A stretch of DNA of 7,576 bases. Origin: Kiritimatiellales bacterium. Its GTDB lineage: Bacteria > Verrucomicrobiota > Kiritimatiellia > Kiritimatiellales > Pontiellaceae. Below are positions 1-6,211 of the stretch, in pieces. Below the pieces are notes generated by a model. That model ran no database searches, had not been told where the DNA came from, and worked only from the letters and a program-made list of their open reading frames with translations. Every line of letters begins with the position of its first letter. Positions within the stretch are counted from its first letter, which is position 1. The DNA is taken from contig JABDQT010000049.1 of assembly GCA_013042165.1 (NCBI GenBank), positions 1 through 7,576 of the forward strand. Direction: 5' to 3'. A program made the translations under genes and the position numbers.

Positions 1-185
1 ATATACCGGTCTCCAAAGAGGAATTGATCGCCGCCGTGGCCGACATCGGACTGGCCGATCCCGATACAACGATCTATGTGCGGGCCGACCGGAAGCTGCC
101 GTATGGCGAGGTGGTGGCCATCATGAAAATTCTGCATGATGCAAACATCACACGCATGGCGCTGGTGACCGAGGCGGAGGAATAG
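1..185 (+). CDS. tolR: ExbD/TolR-family proton-channel subunit, C-terminal part
   Basis: Only the last 60 codons are in the window (reading frame begins at base 3, stop TAG at 183-185). The family forms the peptidoglycan-binding, proton-channel-associated partner of ExbB/TolQ in the inner membrane. The visible part is the periplasmic C-terminal domain. Its core reads as a strand (TIYVRADRKLPYG), then a helix (EVVAIMKILHDANI) and a final strand (RMALVTEAEE), which is the typical ExbD/TolR ending. The N-terminal transmembrane helix with its essential Asp lies outside the window, so it cannot be checked. One base separates the stop from the next start, so the genes are surely co-transcribed and probably translationally coupled. 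TolR is preferred to ExbD because TolB and Pal follow, but sequence alone does not separate the two. Confidence 0.85.
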   Translation, partial: IPVSKEELIAAVADIGLADPDTTIYVRADRKLPYGEVVAIMKILHDANITRMALVTEAEE

Positions 186-186
186 C

Positions 187-903
187 GTGAAAGCGTTCGA
201 GCGCAAGATTGCCCTGCGGGTGTTGGGGGTCCATTTGGCGATCGTGTTTGCGCTCATGCTCTTTTCGGCCCTGCGCGGATGCTTTCGACCGCGTCCCAAA
301 CCGGAGATTGTCACCTTTATTGAATTCGGACAGCCCGCGGAGCCCGTGCAGGTGGAGCCGGTGAATACAATGCCCGAACCCGAGCCGCCGGCACCGGCAC
401 CGACTCCCGAGCCGGCACCCATACCCGAACCGGCCAAAAAACCAACCCCAACCCCAAAACCAAAACCGCCGGAACCGGAAAAGCCGAAATGGAAGCCGAC
501 CCCGGTTGATCAGATCAAAAAAGGCAGGAAGCTCGAAGCACCGGCACCTCAAAAGCCGTTGCTGTCTGAAAAGGTGATCAAAAAGCAGTTGTCGGGAATC
601 GTTTCGTCTTCGAAAGCGACCGGAAATTCCAACGATCATGCAGCCTACGACGCGCATATCTATACCGTGTTCTACAACGCATGGAAACAACCCGCTTCGC
701 CTGCGATGCGCCCTGCGGAAGTGACGATCTCGATCCTGTCCAACGGACGAATTACGAAGCGGAAGCTGACCTCTTCGTCCGGCGACTCACAATACGACGA
801 AGCCGTCATGACTGCCGTGCAGAGCATCTCCATGCTGCCCCAGAAGCCGCCGGCCGGCTATCCCTTGGATAATATAGTCGTACAATTCAGGATCATTGAT
901 TAA
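187..903 (+). CDS. tolA: TonB/TolA-type energy transducer (TolA position in the tol-pal operon)
   Basis: A 238-residue inner-membrane protein with a periplasmic arm that should carry motor energy from TolQ/TolR to the outer membrane. Layout: a short basic cytoplasmic tail; one transmembrane helix at about residues 8-29; a Pro-rich spacer at about 63-106; a basic/polar linker; and a TonB_C/TolA-like C-terminal domain at about 152-238. The terminal domain has the usual W-x-x-P entry (AWKQP), the SSSGDSQYDEA segment and a closing V-V-Q-F strand. His16 lies within the transmembrane helix, as the essential His of TonB and TolA does, but the Ser normally four residues before it is Val here. The length (about 240) and an EP-rich then KP-rich spacer resemble TonB more than the long helical TolA of E. 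coli. The role as TolA is inferred from position before tolB-pal. The start is GTG at 187, with GGAGG at 176-180 inside the end of the preceding gene and a 6-base spacing. Confidence 0.85.
   Translation: MKAFERKIALRVLGVHLAIVFALMLFSALRGCFRPRPKPEIVTFIEFGQPAEPVQVEPVNTMPEPEPPAPAPTPEPAPIPEPAKKPTPTPKPKPPEPEKPKWKPTPVDQIKKGRKLEAPAPQKPLLSEKVIKKQLSGIVSSSKATGNSNDHAAYDAHIYTVFYNAWKQPASPAMRPAEVTISILSNGRITKRKLTSSSGDSQYDEAVMTAVQSISMLPQKPPAGYPLDNIVVQFRIID
373..504 (+). repeat. Pro-rich low-complexity segment inside the transducer gene
   Basis: Codons 63-106 of the transducer encode a run in which 21 of 44 residues are Pro, mostly as X-Pro dipeptides. The first half pairs Pro with Glu and Ala, and the second half pairs it with Lys and Thr. 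This acidic-then-basic order is the arrangement known from the TonB periplasmic spacer. It would form a stiff extended arm crossing the periplasm. The DNA is correspondingly repetitive (runs of ccg, gaa and cca codons). Confidence 0.8.
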
Positions 904-917
904 ATTGAAAACCGATT

Positions 918-921
918 GGAG
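918..921 (+). promoter_or_regulatory. Ribosome binding site that sets the tolB start
   Basis: GGAG lies 6 bases before ATG 928 and 9 bases before the adjacent ATG 931. An in-frame TTG at 916 overlaps this motif and so cannot use it, which argues against the longest open frame being the real start. Confidence 0.65.
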
Positions 922-927
922 AAACGC

Positions 928-2115
928 ATGATGAAAAAATTAACCCTGCTTCTCGGAATCTGCCTGGTTGTTTCCTCTGCACAGCCCCAGCGCGTGATAG
1001 ATGTGGCTAAAAAAGGCGAGGGCAAGATTGCCATTAACCTGGGTTCGTACCGGGCCTGGAACGATGCAACATCGCGCACGTTTATGTCGGTGCTGAAGGC
1101 GGATCTGAACCGGTCGGGCTATTTCAAGGTTACGGCCAGCGGAGGGCAGATCAGTGTGGCGGGCACCTTCAAGACCGAGAACAGCATGCAGGCGGATGTG
1201 CAGGTCTACAATGTCGCCACCCGTGCGCGCCTGCTCGGCAAAACGTACAAGGGGGCGGGGAATAGCGCGAGCACGCTTGCGCACAAGGTGGCCGACGAAA
1301 TCCTCTATGCCGTCACCGGTAAGAAGGGGATGGCCTCCGGCAAGATTGCACTGGTCGGCAACCGGACGGGAAGCAAGGAGCTTTATGTCTGCGATATGGA
1401 TGGCAATAACCTGAAGCAGGTCACCAGTGATCGAAGCATTGTCGTGGGCCCGTGCTGGGCGCCGGATGGAAAAGCCGTGACCTACACCTCCTACAAGCGC
1501 GGCTATCCGAATGTCTTCATGACGGGGCGCAGTAAGCCGCTCTCCGATCTCGGCGGGCTCAATGCCAGCGGTACGATCTCTCCGGATGGCAGGAGCATGG
1601 CGGTGATTCTGTCCAAAAACGGCAATCCCGAGCTTTACATCAAGAATCTCAGAACGGGATTGCTCACGCGGATGACGAGAACCCGCAACGGCAATGAGGC
1701 CAGTCCCTGCTGGTCGCCCGATGGAAACCATATCGCCTATGTATCCGATACTTCGGGGCGGCCCCAGATCTATATCATCGCGAGAAACGGCGGGCGCCCG
1801 GTTCGCCTCACAAGCTCGGGAACGGAAAATGTGTCACCGGACTGGGGCAAGAACGGACTCATTGCATTCTGCAGCCGGATCGGCGGGCGCTACCGTATCG
1901 CCATCGCCAATCCCACGGCGAAATCGATGCGCGTTCTGGAAACCGAATGGGCGGACTACGAAGACCCCAGCTGGGCGCCGGATGGGCGGCATATCGTCTG
2001 CTCGCGCACCACGAAGCACCGTTCGTCCATCTACCTCCTTGACACGCTGAAAGATTCTCCTGTAGCTTTAATTTCAGGGTCGGGCGACTGGTTTTCGCCG
2101 GCCTGTTCTCCATAA
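928..2115 (+). CDS. tolB: Tol-Pal system protein TolB, periplasmic beta-propeller
   Basis: A 395-residue exported protein that binds Pal and the transducer in the periplasm. Residues 1-18 are a signal peptide (MMKK basic end, hydrophobic LTLLLGICLVV core) with likely signal peptidase I cleavage after SSA. An N-terminal alpha/beta domain follows at about 25-135, including LKADLNRSGYF, which matches the TolB D1 domain. The rest is a six-bladed propeller with the usual W/S-x-PDG blade motifs: CWAPDG with Trp177, SPDG at Ser218, CWSPDG with Trp262, a divergent DWGKNG with Trp306, and SWAPDG with Trp349. It ends FSPACSP where E. coli TolB ends PAWSPYL, so the last Trp is Cys. The length is somewhat under that of E. 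coli TolB (about 430 for the precursor), with no internal break. It starts 24 bases after the transducer and is followed 21 bases later by pal. ATG 928 is chosen over ATG 931 and TTG 916 from RBS spacing. Confidence 0.95.
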   Translation: MMKKLTLLLGICLVVSSAQPQRVIDVAKKGEGKIAINLGSYRAWNDATSRTFMSVLKADLNRSGYFKVTASGGQISVAGTFKTENSMQADVQVYNVATRARLLGKTYKGAGNSASTLAHKVADEILYAVTGKKGMASGKIALVGNRTGSKELYVCDMDGNNLKQVTSDRSIVVGPCWAPDGKAVTYTSYKRGYPNVFMTGRSKPLSDLGGLNASGTISPDGRSMAVILSKNGNPELYIKNLRTGLLTRMTRTRNGNEASPCWSPDGNHIAYVSDTSGRPQIYIIARNGGRPVRLTSSGTENVSPDWGKNGLIAFCSRIGGRYRIAIANPTAKSMRVLETEWADYEDPSWAPDGRHIVCSRTTKHRSSIYLLDTLKDSPVALISGSGDWFSPACSP

Positions 2116-2136
2116 TCCAGAAGCGGGGTATACAGT

Positions 2137-2652
2137 ATGAAAAACAGTGTTTTCAAAGCGATTATGTTTCTCCTTATGGCGGGTTCTCTGGCCATCGTTG
2201 GCGGGTGTAAAAAAGCCCGGCCCAGCGCAGATCTGTATGGTTCCGACAATCTCTACGGCGATCCTCTGATGGGGGATATTCCGCTGATCGATCCGGTCGG
2301 GCTCCCGGCCGAAGGCAACCGCGAATTGTTCAGCCCCGTGTATTTCGCCTACGACAGCTCGCAGGTCAATCTCGAGGAAGCCGATAAATGTGAGAAGGTG
2401 GCGCAATATCTCAAGCGCGGAAAAGGCAATGGCGTGATTGTGGAGGGACATGCGGATGAACGCGGTTCCCGGGAATACAACCTGGCCCTCGGCGAACGAC
2501 GGGCGTTGGCGGTGCGCGACTACCTCATCAGCCTCGGTGTTGATCCGGCGACCATCCAAACCAAGAGCTATGGTGAAGAAATGCCTGCCGATATGGGGCA
2601 CGATGAAGCGGCCTGGCGCAAGAACCGCCGCTCTGTATTCGCTATCTACTAA
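2137..2652 (+). CDS. pal: Peptidoglycan-associated lipoprotein Pal (OmpA domain)
   Basis: A 171-residue lipoprotein anchoring the outer membrane to peptidoglycan and partnering TolB. The N-terminus is a lipoprotein signal (MKNSVFK basic start, hydrophobic core) with lipobox V-G-G-C and the lipidated residue at Cys24. Lys follows at +2, which in E. coli rules would not retain it in the inner membrane. A Gly/Asp-rich linker of about 45 residues, containing LYG twice, leads to the OmpA-like domain at about 68-171. It shows VYFAYDSSQV, GHADERGSREYN and LGERRA. Asp107 and Arg122 fall at the spacing of the two residues that grip diaminopimelate in OmpA (Asp271/Arg286). The C-terminal KNRRSVFAIY matches the family ending. 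The upstream RBS is weak (GCGGGG at 2123-2128). This is the last gene before the terminator. Confidence 0.96.
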   Translation: MKNSVFKAIMFLLMAGSLAIVGGCKKARPSADLYGSDNLYGDPLMGDIPLIDPVGLPAEGNRELFSPVYFAYDSSQVNLEEADKCEKVAQYLKRGKGNGVIVEGHADERGSREYNLALGERRALAVRDYLISLGVDPATIQTKSYGEEMPADMGHDEAAWRKNRRSVFAIY

Positions 2653-2664
2653 AGATTCTTTCAA

Positions 2665-2696
2665 GGGTGCGGCCTCCGGCCGCACCTTCTTTTTTT
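2665..2696 (+). terminator. Intrinsic terminator of the tol-pal operon
   Basis: A perfect 9-bp GC-rich stem pairs GGTGCGGCC (2666-2674) with GGCCGCACC (2678-2686) around a TCC loop, with a possible extra G-T pair at the base (2665/2687). A T-rich tract (TTCTTTTTTT) runs to 2696. It starts 12 bases past the pal stop. This is a textbook Rho-independent terminator on the + strand. The next gene's ATG lies only four bases after the last T. Confidence 0.93.
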
Positions 2697-2700
2697 GCAC

Positions 2701-3981
2701 ATGCAGTTGCTAACTCCCACGATCGCGGCACAGGTAGATTTCCTCGGCAGTACCTTAGGCGTGATTGCTGCGGTGGTGGCCTCCTTCGTGGCCATTACAT
2801 TAATCGCCAGCTACTACCGCTTTCAGCACATCGTTAAGCTGGCGGAAAGCTCCGAGCCGGAGGAACTGGACGCTTCGGTCGGGGATGTACTGCGCCTGCA
2901 GCTGGCCCGATATATTGCAGGGTGTTCGCGCCGCAGCACATCCTTCAGCCTTTCACTGATCAGGATCAAGGATGCGGAGCTGCACATGAACTCGGCGGTT
3001 GTGGTTGCCCTCAGGCAGGCGGTACGGCATGAGGATATCACCTGCGTCTACGATGGCGAGACCGCCGCGTTGCTCACAGAGACCGAGATGGAGGACTCCA
3101 ATGCGATTCTTACGCGCGTCATGCGCATGGTTGCAGAACAGTGCGGTGAGCTTGATTTAAACTCTTTGCGGATTGGGTTTTCGTCCTATCCCGGGCATGG
3201 CCTGGGCAGCAAGGATCTGATCAATGCGGCGCTGGAGGGGCTTGAACTCACCTCTGCGGAAATGCCGATTGCCATGCCGGAGATCGAAGATGCCGAGGAG
3301 GTGGAAGAGGAGTTGGACGCCGAGGAGGCGGAAGACGCAGGAAATGATTTGTCGTCGGGTGATGCGCTGCTAGAGGCGGATGACGAGGAGGAAGAGACGA
3401 CCTCTATGAGCTGGAAGGAGCGCCGCGAGAACGCCATGCTCGACCCGCTTACACAGGTACTCAAGCCTTCCGCTGTTTCCGGGTTCATGCAGCGTACTAT
3501 GACCGAGCTCCGCCGGAACCAGAAGAAGATCGCCCTCTTCTGTCTGGGAGTAAACAACATGGAGACCATCACCCGCATCCATGACGCCGATGCGGCGAAT
3601 GACGTGCTGGTGGAGGTCAGCAGGATCCTCCGGGATAATCTGCGCTTCAACGATGTAATTGGACGCCATGAAAAACATGCTTTCCTGGTGCTGGCACAGG
3701 GATCGGTGAGCGAGGCGGAGCATATTGGAAGACGATTGATTACATTGGTCCAGAAAGCTGAGATCGAGTCCGGCAGGAAGAAGATCAAGACGTCGCTTAC
3801 GCTCGGTGTGGCGACGTACCCCGAGCACGGCCGAAACCTGCATCAGCTCTATACCGCAGCGCAGAAGGTGCTCGATTACAACCGCACAAACGATATCCGT
3901 GCTTATGCGGTTTACGATCGTAAAATCCATGATAAAATGCCGCCTAAACCAATGAAGAGCATCAAAGCGCTGCAGGATTAA
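2701..3981 (+). CDS. Membrane-anchored protein with two degenerate GGDEF-like domains
   Basis: A 426-residue protein of no firmly assignable function. Residues about 16-38 are one transmembrane helix (LGVIAAVVASFVAITLIASYY). Residues about 80-185 look like a worn GGDEF fold: SLSLIRI strand, VYDGETAALL at the GGDEF hairpin position (Tyr117-Leu125), and RIGFSSYPGHG followed by an LINAALEGL helix. An acidic linker at 194-232 has 22 Asp/Glu in 39 residues. Residues about 248-420 are a second, clearer GGDEF relative: DPLTQVLKP, then RILRDNLRFNDVIGRHEKHAFLVLA, then TLGVATYPEHG and AAQKVLDYNR. Here the active-site GGDEF is replaced by E-K-H-A-F (324-328), and the metal-binding Asp region reads CLGVNN. 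Neither domain should make c-di-GMP; a binding, scaffold or regulatory role is an inference. The ATG at 2701 has no Shine-Dalgarno motif. An in-frame TTG at 2695 sits inside the terminator T-tract, and later starts would cut the membrane helix. pdxJ follows after 23 bases. Confidence 0.8.
   Translation: MQLLTPTIAAQVDFLGSTLGVIAAVVASFVAITLIASYYRFQHIVKLAESSEPEELDASVGDVLRLQLARYIAGCSRRSTSFSLSLIRIKDAELHMNSAVVVALRQAVRHEDITCVYDGETAALLTETEMEDSNAILTRVMRMVAEQCGELDLNSLRIGFSSYPGHGLGSKDLINAALEGLELTSAEMPIAMPEIEDAEEVEEELDAEEAEDAGNDLSSGDALLEADDEEEETTSMSWKERRENAMLDPLTQVLKPSAVSGFMQRTMTELRRNQKKIALFCLGVNNMETITRIHDADAANDVLVEVSRILRDNLRFNDVIGRHEKHAFLVLAQGSVSEAEHIGRRLITLVQKAEIESGRKKIKTSLTLGVATYPEHGRNLHQLYTAAQKVLDYNRTNDIRAYAVYDRKIHDKMPPKPMKSIKALQD
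3283..3396 (+). repeat. Acidic low-complexity linker coding segment
   Basis: GAG/GAA/GAT/GAC-rich DNA encodes the Asp/Glu-rich linker between the two GGDEF-like domains. Over half of the residues are acidic, and no exact tandem unit is visible. It is likely a flexible, strongly negative tether. Confidence 0.6.
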
Positions 3982-4004
3982 TTTACCGTTTACAGGAGAA
4001 GAGT

Positions 4005-4724
4005 ATGAGGCTGGGTGTGAATATCGATCATGTCGCAACATTGCGTGAAGCACGGGGAACGGTTTATCCCGACCCGTTGGATGCGGCCATCTTATGTGCC
4101 CGGGCCGGCGCCCACAGTATTACCGCGCATCTGCGTGAAGATCGGCGGCACATCCAGGACGACGACATTTTCCGGTTGAAGGAGCTGCAGACCCTGCCGC
4201 TGAATCTGGAGATGGCCAACGATGAATCGATCATCGAGATCGCCTTGAACGTCAAACCGGCCGAAGTGTGCCTTGTTCCCGAGAAGCGACAGGAATTGAC
4301 CACCGAAGGCGGTCTGGATGTGATCGGCCATCTTGAATCGCTGAAGGACTCCGTAGCCAGCCTTACGGAGGCCGGCATTGAGGTGAGCCTCTTCGTCGAG
4401 CCGCATGAAATGACGCTGGCCGCATGCAAGGATATCGGTGCCAAGGTGGTGGAGCTGCATACAGGAGCCTATTGCGATGCCGAGCCGCAGGATCGACCGG
4501 TGCTGCTGGAGCAGTTAATCCGCGGGGCCGACTTCGCCCACGAGATGGGAATGAAGGTCAATGCCGGCCATGGAATCAATCTGGAAAATCTGGGGGGCAT
4601 TCTCTGCATTCCCCATCTGCATACCCTCAACATTGGCCACAGCGTGATATGCCGTGCACTCTTTCACGGCCTCGAAAACGCCGTATCGGAAATGCTCGAA
4701 GCGGTAATGGAGTACAATGGATGA
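4005..4724 (+). CDS. pdxJ: Pyridoxine 5'-phosphate synthase PdxJ
   Basis: A 239-residue cytoplasmic TIM-barrel enzyme. It condenses 1-deoxy-D-xylulose 5-phosphate with 3-amino-2-oxopropyl phosphate to give pyridoxine 5'-phosphate, the closing step of the DXP-dependent vitamin B6 pathway. Diagnostic motifs run in order: RLGVNIDHVATLREARG at the N-terminus, HLREDRRHI with His42 and Arg44, NLEMA with Glu69, CLVPEKR, ELTTEGGLDV at 97-106, VNAGHGIN with His189, and LNIGHS. His42, Arg44, Glu69 and His189 match the active-site His45, Arg47, Glu72 and His193 known for the E. coli enzyme, allowing for small offsets. Length is normal and the protein looks intact. The start is set by AGGAG at 3994-3998, 6 bases before ATG. 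The stop TGA overlaps the next start in an ATGA, so translation of nnr is probably coupled to this gene. The usual acpS neighbour is not present between the two. Confidence 0.97.
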   Translation: MRLGVNIDHVATLREARGTVYPDPLDAAILCARAGAHSITAHLREDRRHIQDDDIFRLKELQTLPLNLEMANDESIIEIALNVKPAEVCLVPEKRQELTTEGGLDVIGHLESLKDSVASLTEAGIEVSLFVEPHEMTLAACKDIGAKVVELHTGAYCDAEPQDRPVLLEQLIRGADFAHEMGMKVNAGHGINLENLGGILCIPHLHTLNIGHSVICRALFHGLENAVSEMLEAVMEYNG

Positions 4725-6211
4725 AGCTGGTTTCCGCCAGCGCAATGCGCGAGCTGGACCGTCGAACCATTGATGAGTTTGGTATACCCGGCGAAGAGCT
4801 GATGCACGTGGCCGGGGAGGGGCTGGCCGATGCCCTGCGCGAGCTGGCTTCCCGTCACCAACTGGTCGATTCCCCCGTACTGTTTGTGGCCGGCTGCGGA
4901 AACAATGGCGGCGATGCCTTCGTTGCGGCTGCTTCCCTGCATGAGGATGGGTGGCCGGTTGAGTGCTGGCTGGCCGGAGACGAGGGCAAGCTGAAGGGCG
5001 ATGCGCTGAGCTCTTTCAAAAAGCTGAAAAAAGCAGGGGTTCCGCTACAGGTCATGGATACGCCGGATGCATGGAAGCATGCGAGCGAAGCCGGAACCGA
5101 TGCCGAGATCGTTGTCGATGGGCTGCTCGGTACCGGTGCCGCAGGTGAGCCACGCGGCGTGATCGCCGATGCGATCCGTTTTGCCGATGCGCAGGCGGAA
5201 AGAGCTCTGATCGTTTCGATTGATGTGCCCTCCGCGATGCGGGTGCGGGCCGATCTGACGGTTACCATGGGGCTGCCGAAAATCGACTGCGTTCAGTCGG
5301 AGTATCTTGATTGCGTCGGAAACCTCGAAGTGGTGGATATCGGCATCCCGGAGGCGTTGCTTGAACAAGTCGATGGCGATTCCGAGCTCGCGCTGATCCA
5401 TGCCTCCGATCTCGCTCCGCTTTTCCCGCGTCGTTCGCGTGATGCGCACAAAGGGGACTACGGCCATGTACTTTGCATTGGTGGTACGAAAGGATTCAGC
5501 GGCGCCATCACCATGGCCAGCCGGGCTGCAGCCCGTGCCGGAGCGGGGCTGGTCTCGGCATTTGTGCCGGAAGCAATCCATGCGCTGGTTGCATCAGCTA
5601 TTCCCGAAGTCATGGTGCACGCAAGCATGCCCGAGGGAAAATGGTCGGCGATTCTTGCAGGATGCGGCATGGGTCGAAGTGCCACGACACGGGAACAGGT
5701 ACTGCAACTGCTCGACACATCTGCCGTTCCGCTGATACTGGATGCGGATGCCATTACCGTGCTTGCAGAGCATGTCGATGCGATTGCGGCAGCGCGTTGT
5801 CCGGTTGTTCTAACACCGCATCCCGGCGAGTTTGCCGCCCTGTTCGGTTTCAAGGTCAAGGATGTGCAGGAAGATCGTGTGGGCATGGCCCGCATGGCGG
5901 CCGATAAGCTGGGAGCAATCATCGTCTTGAAGGGGGCCGGCACTCTCGTTGCTGCACCCGGTTCGGCGGTGGCGGTAAACATGACCGGCAATCCGGGTAT
6001 GGCTTCGGGCGGGTCGGGCGATGTGCTGGCAGGAATTATTGCCGCACTGGCGGGGCAGGGACTCTCCGCGGTACAGGCGGCGTGCGCGGGCGTCTGGCTG
6101 CATGGCCGGGCGGGGGATCTGGCTGCAGCGGAAAAATCTCAGGCATCGCTGATTGCGCCCGATTTAATCGATAAGCTCGCTGACGCGTTCCGCAGTCTGT
6201 CCTGCCGATAG
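4721..6211 (+). CDS. nnr: Bifunctional NAD(P)HX epimerase / ADP-dependent NAD(P)HX dehydratase
   Basis: A 496-residue fusion enzyme that repairs hydrated NADH and NADPH. The N-terminal YjeF_N domain (about 1-215) interconverts R and S forms of NAD(P)HX. The C-terminal ribokinase-like YjeF_C domain (about 225-495) dehydrates the S form using ADP or ATP. Epimerase motifs: GCGNNGGD at 58-65, Asp133 with GTG at 137-139, and D-x-P-S at 168-171. These fall at the spacing of the potassium and substrate ligands known for the family. After Ser171 the usual PSG loop is Ala and the following segment is about 8-12 residues shorter than in relatives. Dehydratase motifs: HKGDYG at 243-248, GCGMG, LDADA, LTPHPGE at 364-370, LKGAGT at 403-408 and NPGMASGGSGD at 424-434, with Asp434 the expected catalytic base. 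The start ATG overlaps the pdxJ stop, with GGAG at 4709-4712. The frame stays open 297 bases further upstream, but that part lies inside pdxJ. The stop touches the convergent pirin gene. Confidence 0.95.
   Translation: MKLVSASAMRELDRRTIDEFGIPGEELMHVAGEGLADALRELASRHQLVDSPVLFVAGCGNNGGDAFVAAASLHEDGWPVECWLAGDEGKLKGDALSSFKKLKKAGVPLQVMDTPDAWKHASEAGTDAEIVVDGLLGTGAAGEPRGVIADAIRFADAQAERALIVSIDVPSAMRVRADLTVTMGLPKIDCVQSEYLDCVGNLEVVDIGIPEALLEQVDGDSELALIHASDLAPLFPRRSRDAHKGDYGHVLCIGGTKGFSGAITMASRAAARAGAGLVSAFVPEAIHALVASAIPEVMVHASMPEGKWSAILAGCGMGRSATTREQVLQLLDTSAVPLILDADAITVLAEHVDAIAAARCPVVLTPHPGEFAALFGFKVKDVQEDRVGMARMAADKLGAIIVLKGAGTLVAAPGSAVAVNMTGNPGMASGGSGDVLAGIIAALAGQGLSAVQAACAGVWLHGRAGDLAAAEKSQASLIAPDLIDKLADAFRSLSCR

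Noticed and set aside
148..690. Antisense open frame (180 codons) opposite the transducer
   Set aside because: Its Arg/Gly/Phe-rich composition is simply the reverse of the Pro-rich repeat DNA.
916..927. TTG start four codons before the tolB ATG
   Set aside because: It overlaps the Shine-Dalgarno motif that serves ATG 928, and the signal peptide is complete without it.
940..1731. Long antisense open frame (263 codons) opposite tolB
   Set aside because: It lies wholly within a convincing tolB, has no recognisable domain, and is of the kind GC-rich coding DNA leaves on the opposite strand.
2074..2700. Antisense open frame (208 codons) opposite pal
   Set aside because: Its start lies in the terminator region and the whole of pal, with clear motifs, is on the other strand. 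The translated sequence shows no known family features.
4424..4720. Upstream extension of the nnr reading frame by 99 codons
   Set aside because: The stretch overlaps the C-terminal coding part of pdxJ and looks like no YjeF domain. ATG 4721 gives the normal N-terminus (MKLVSASAMRELDR) with a good RBS.
5458..5991. Antisense open frame (177 codons) opposite nnr
   Set aside because: Low-complexity Ala/Ser/Thr-rich translation opposite well-conserved dehydratase motifs; a shadow of codon bias.
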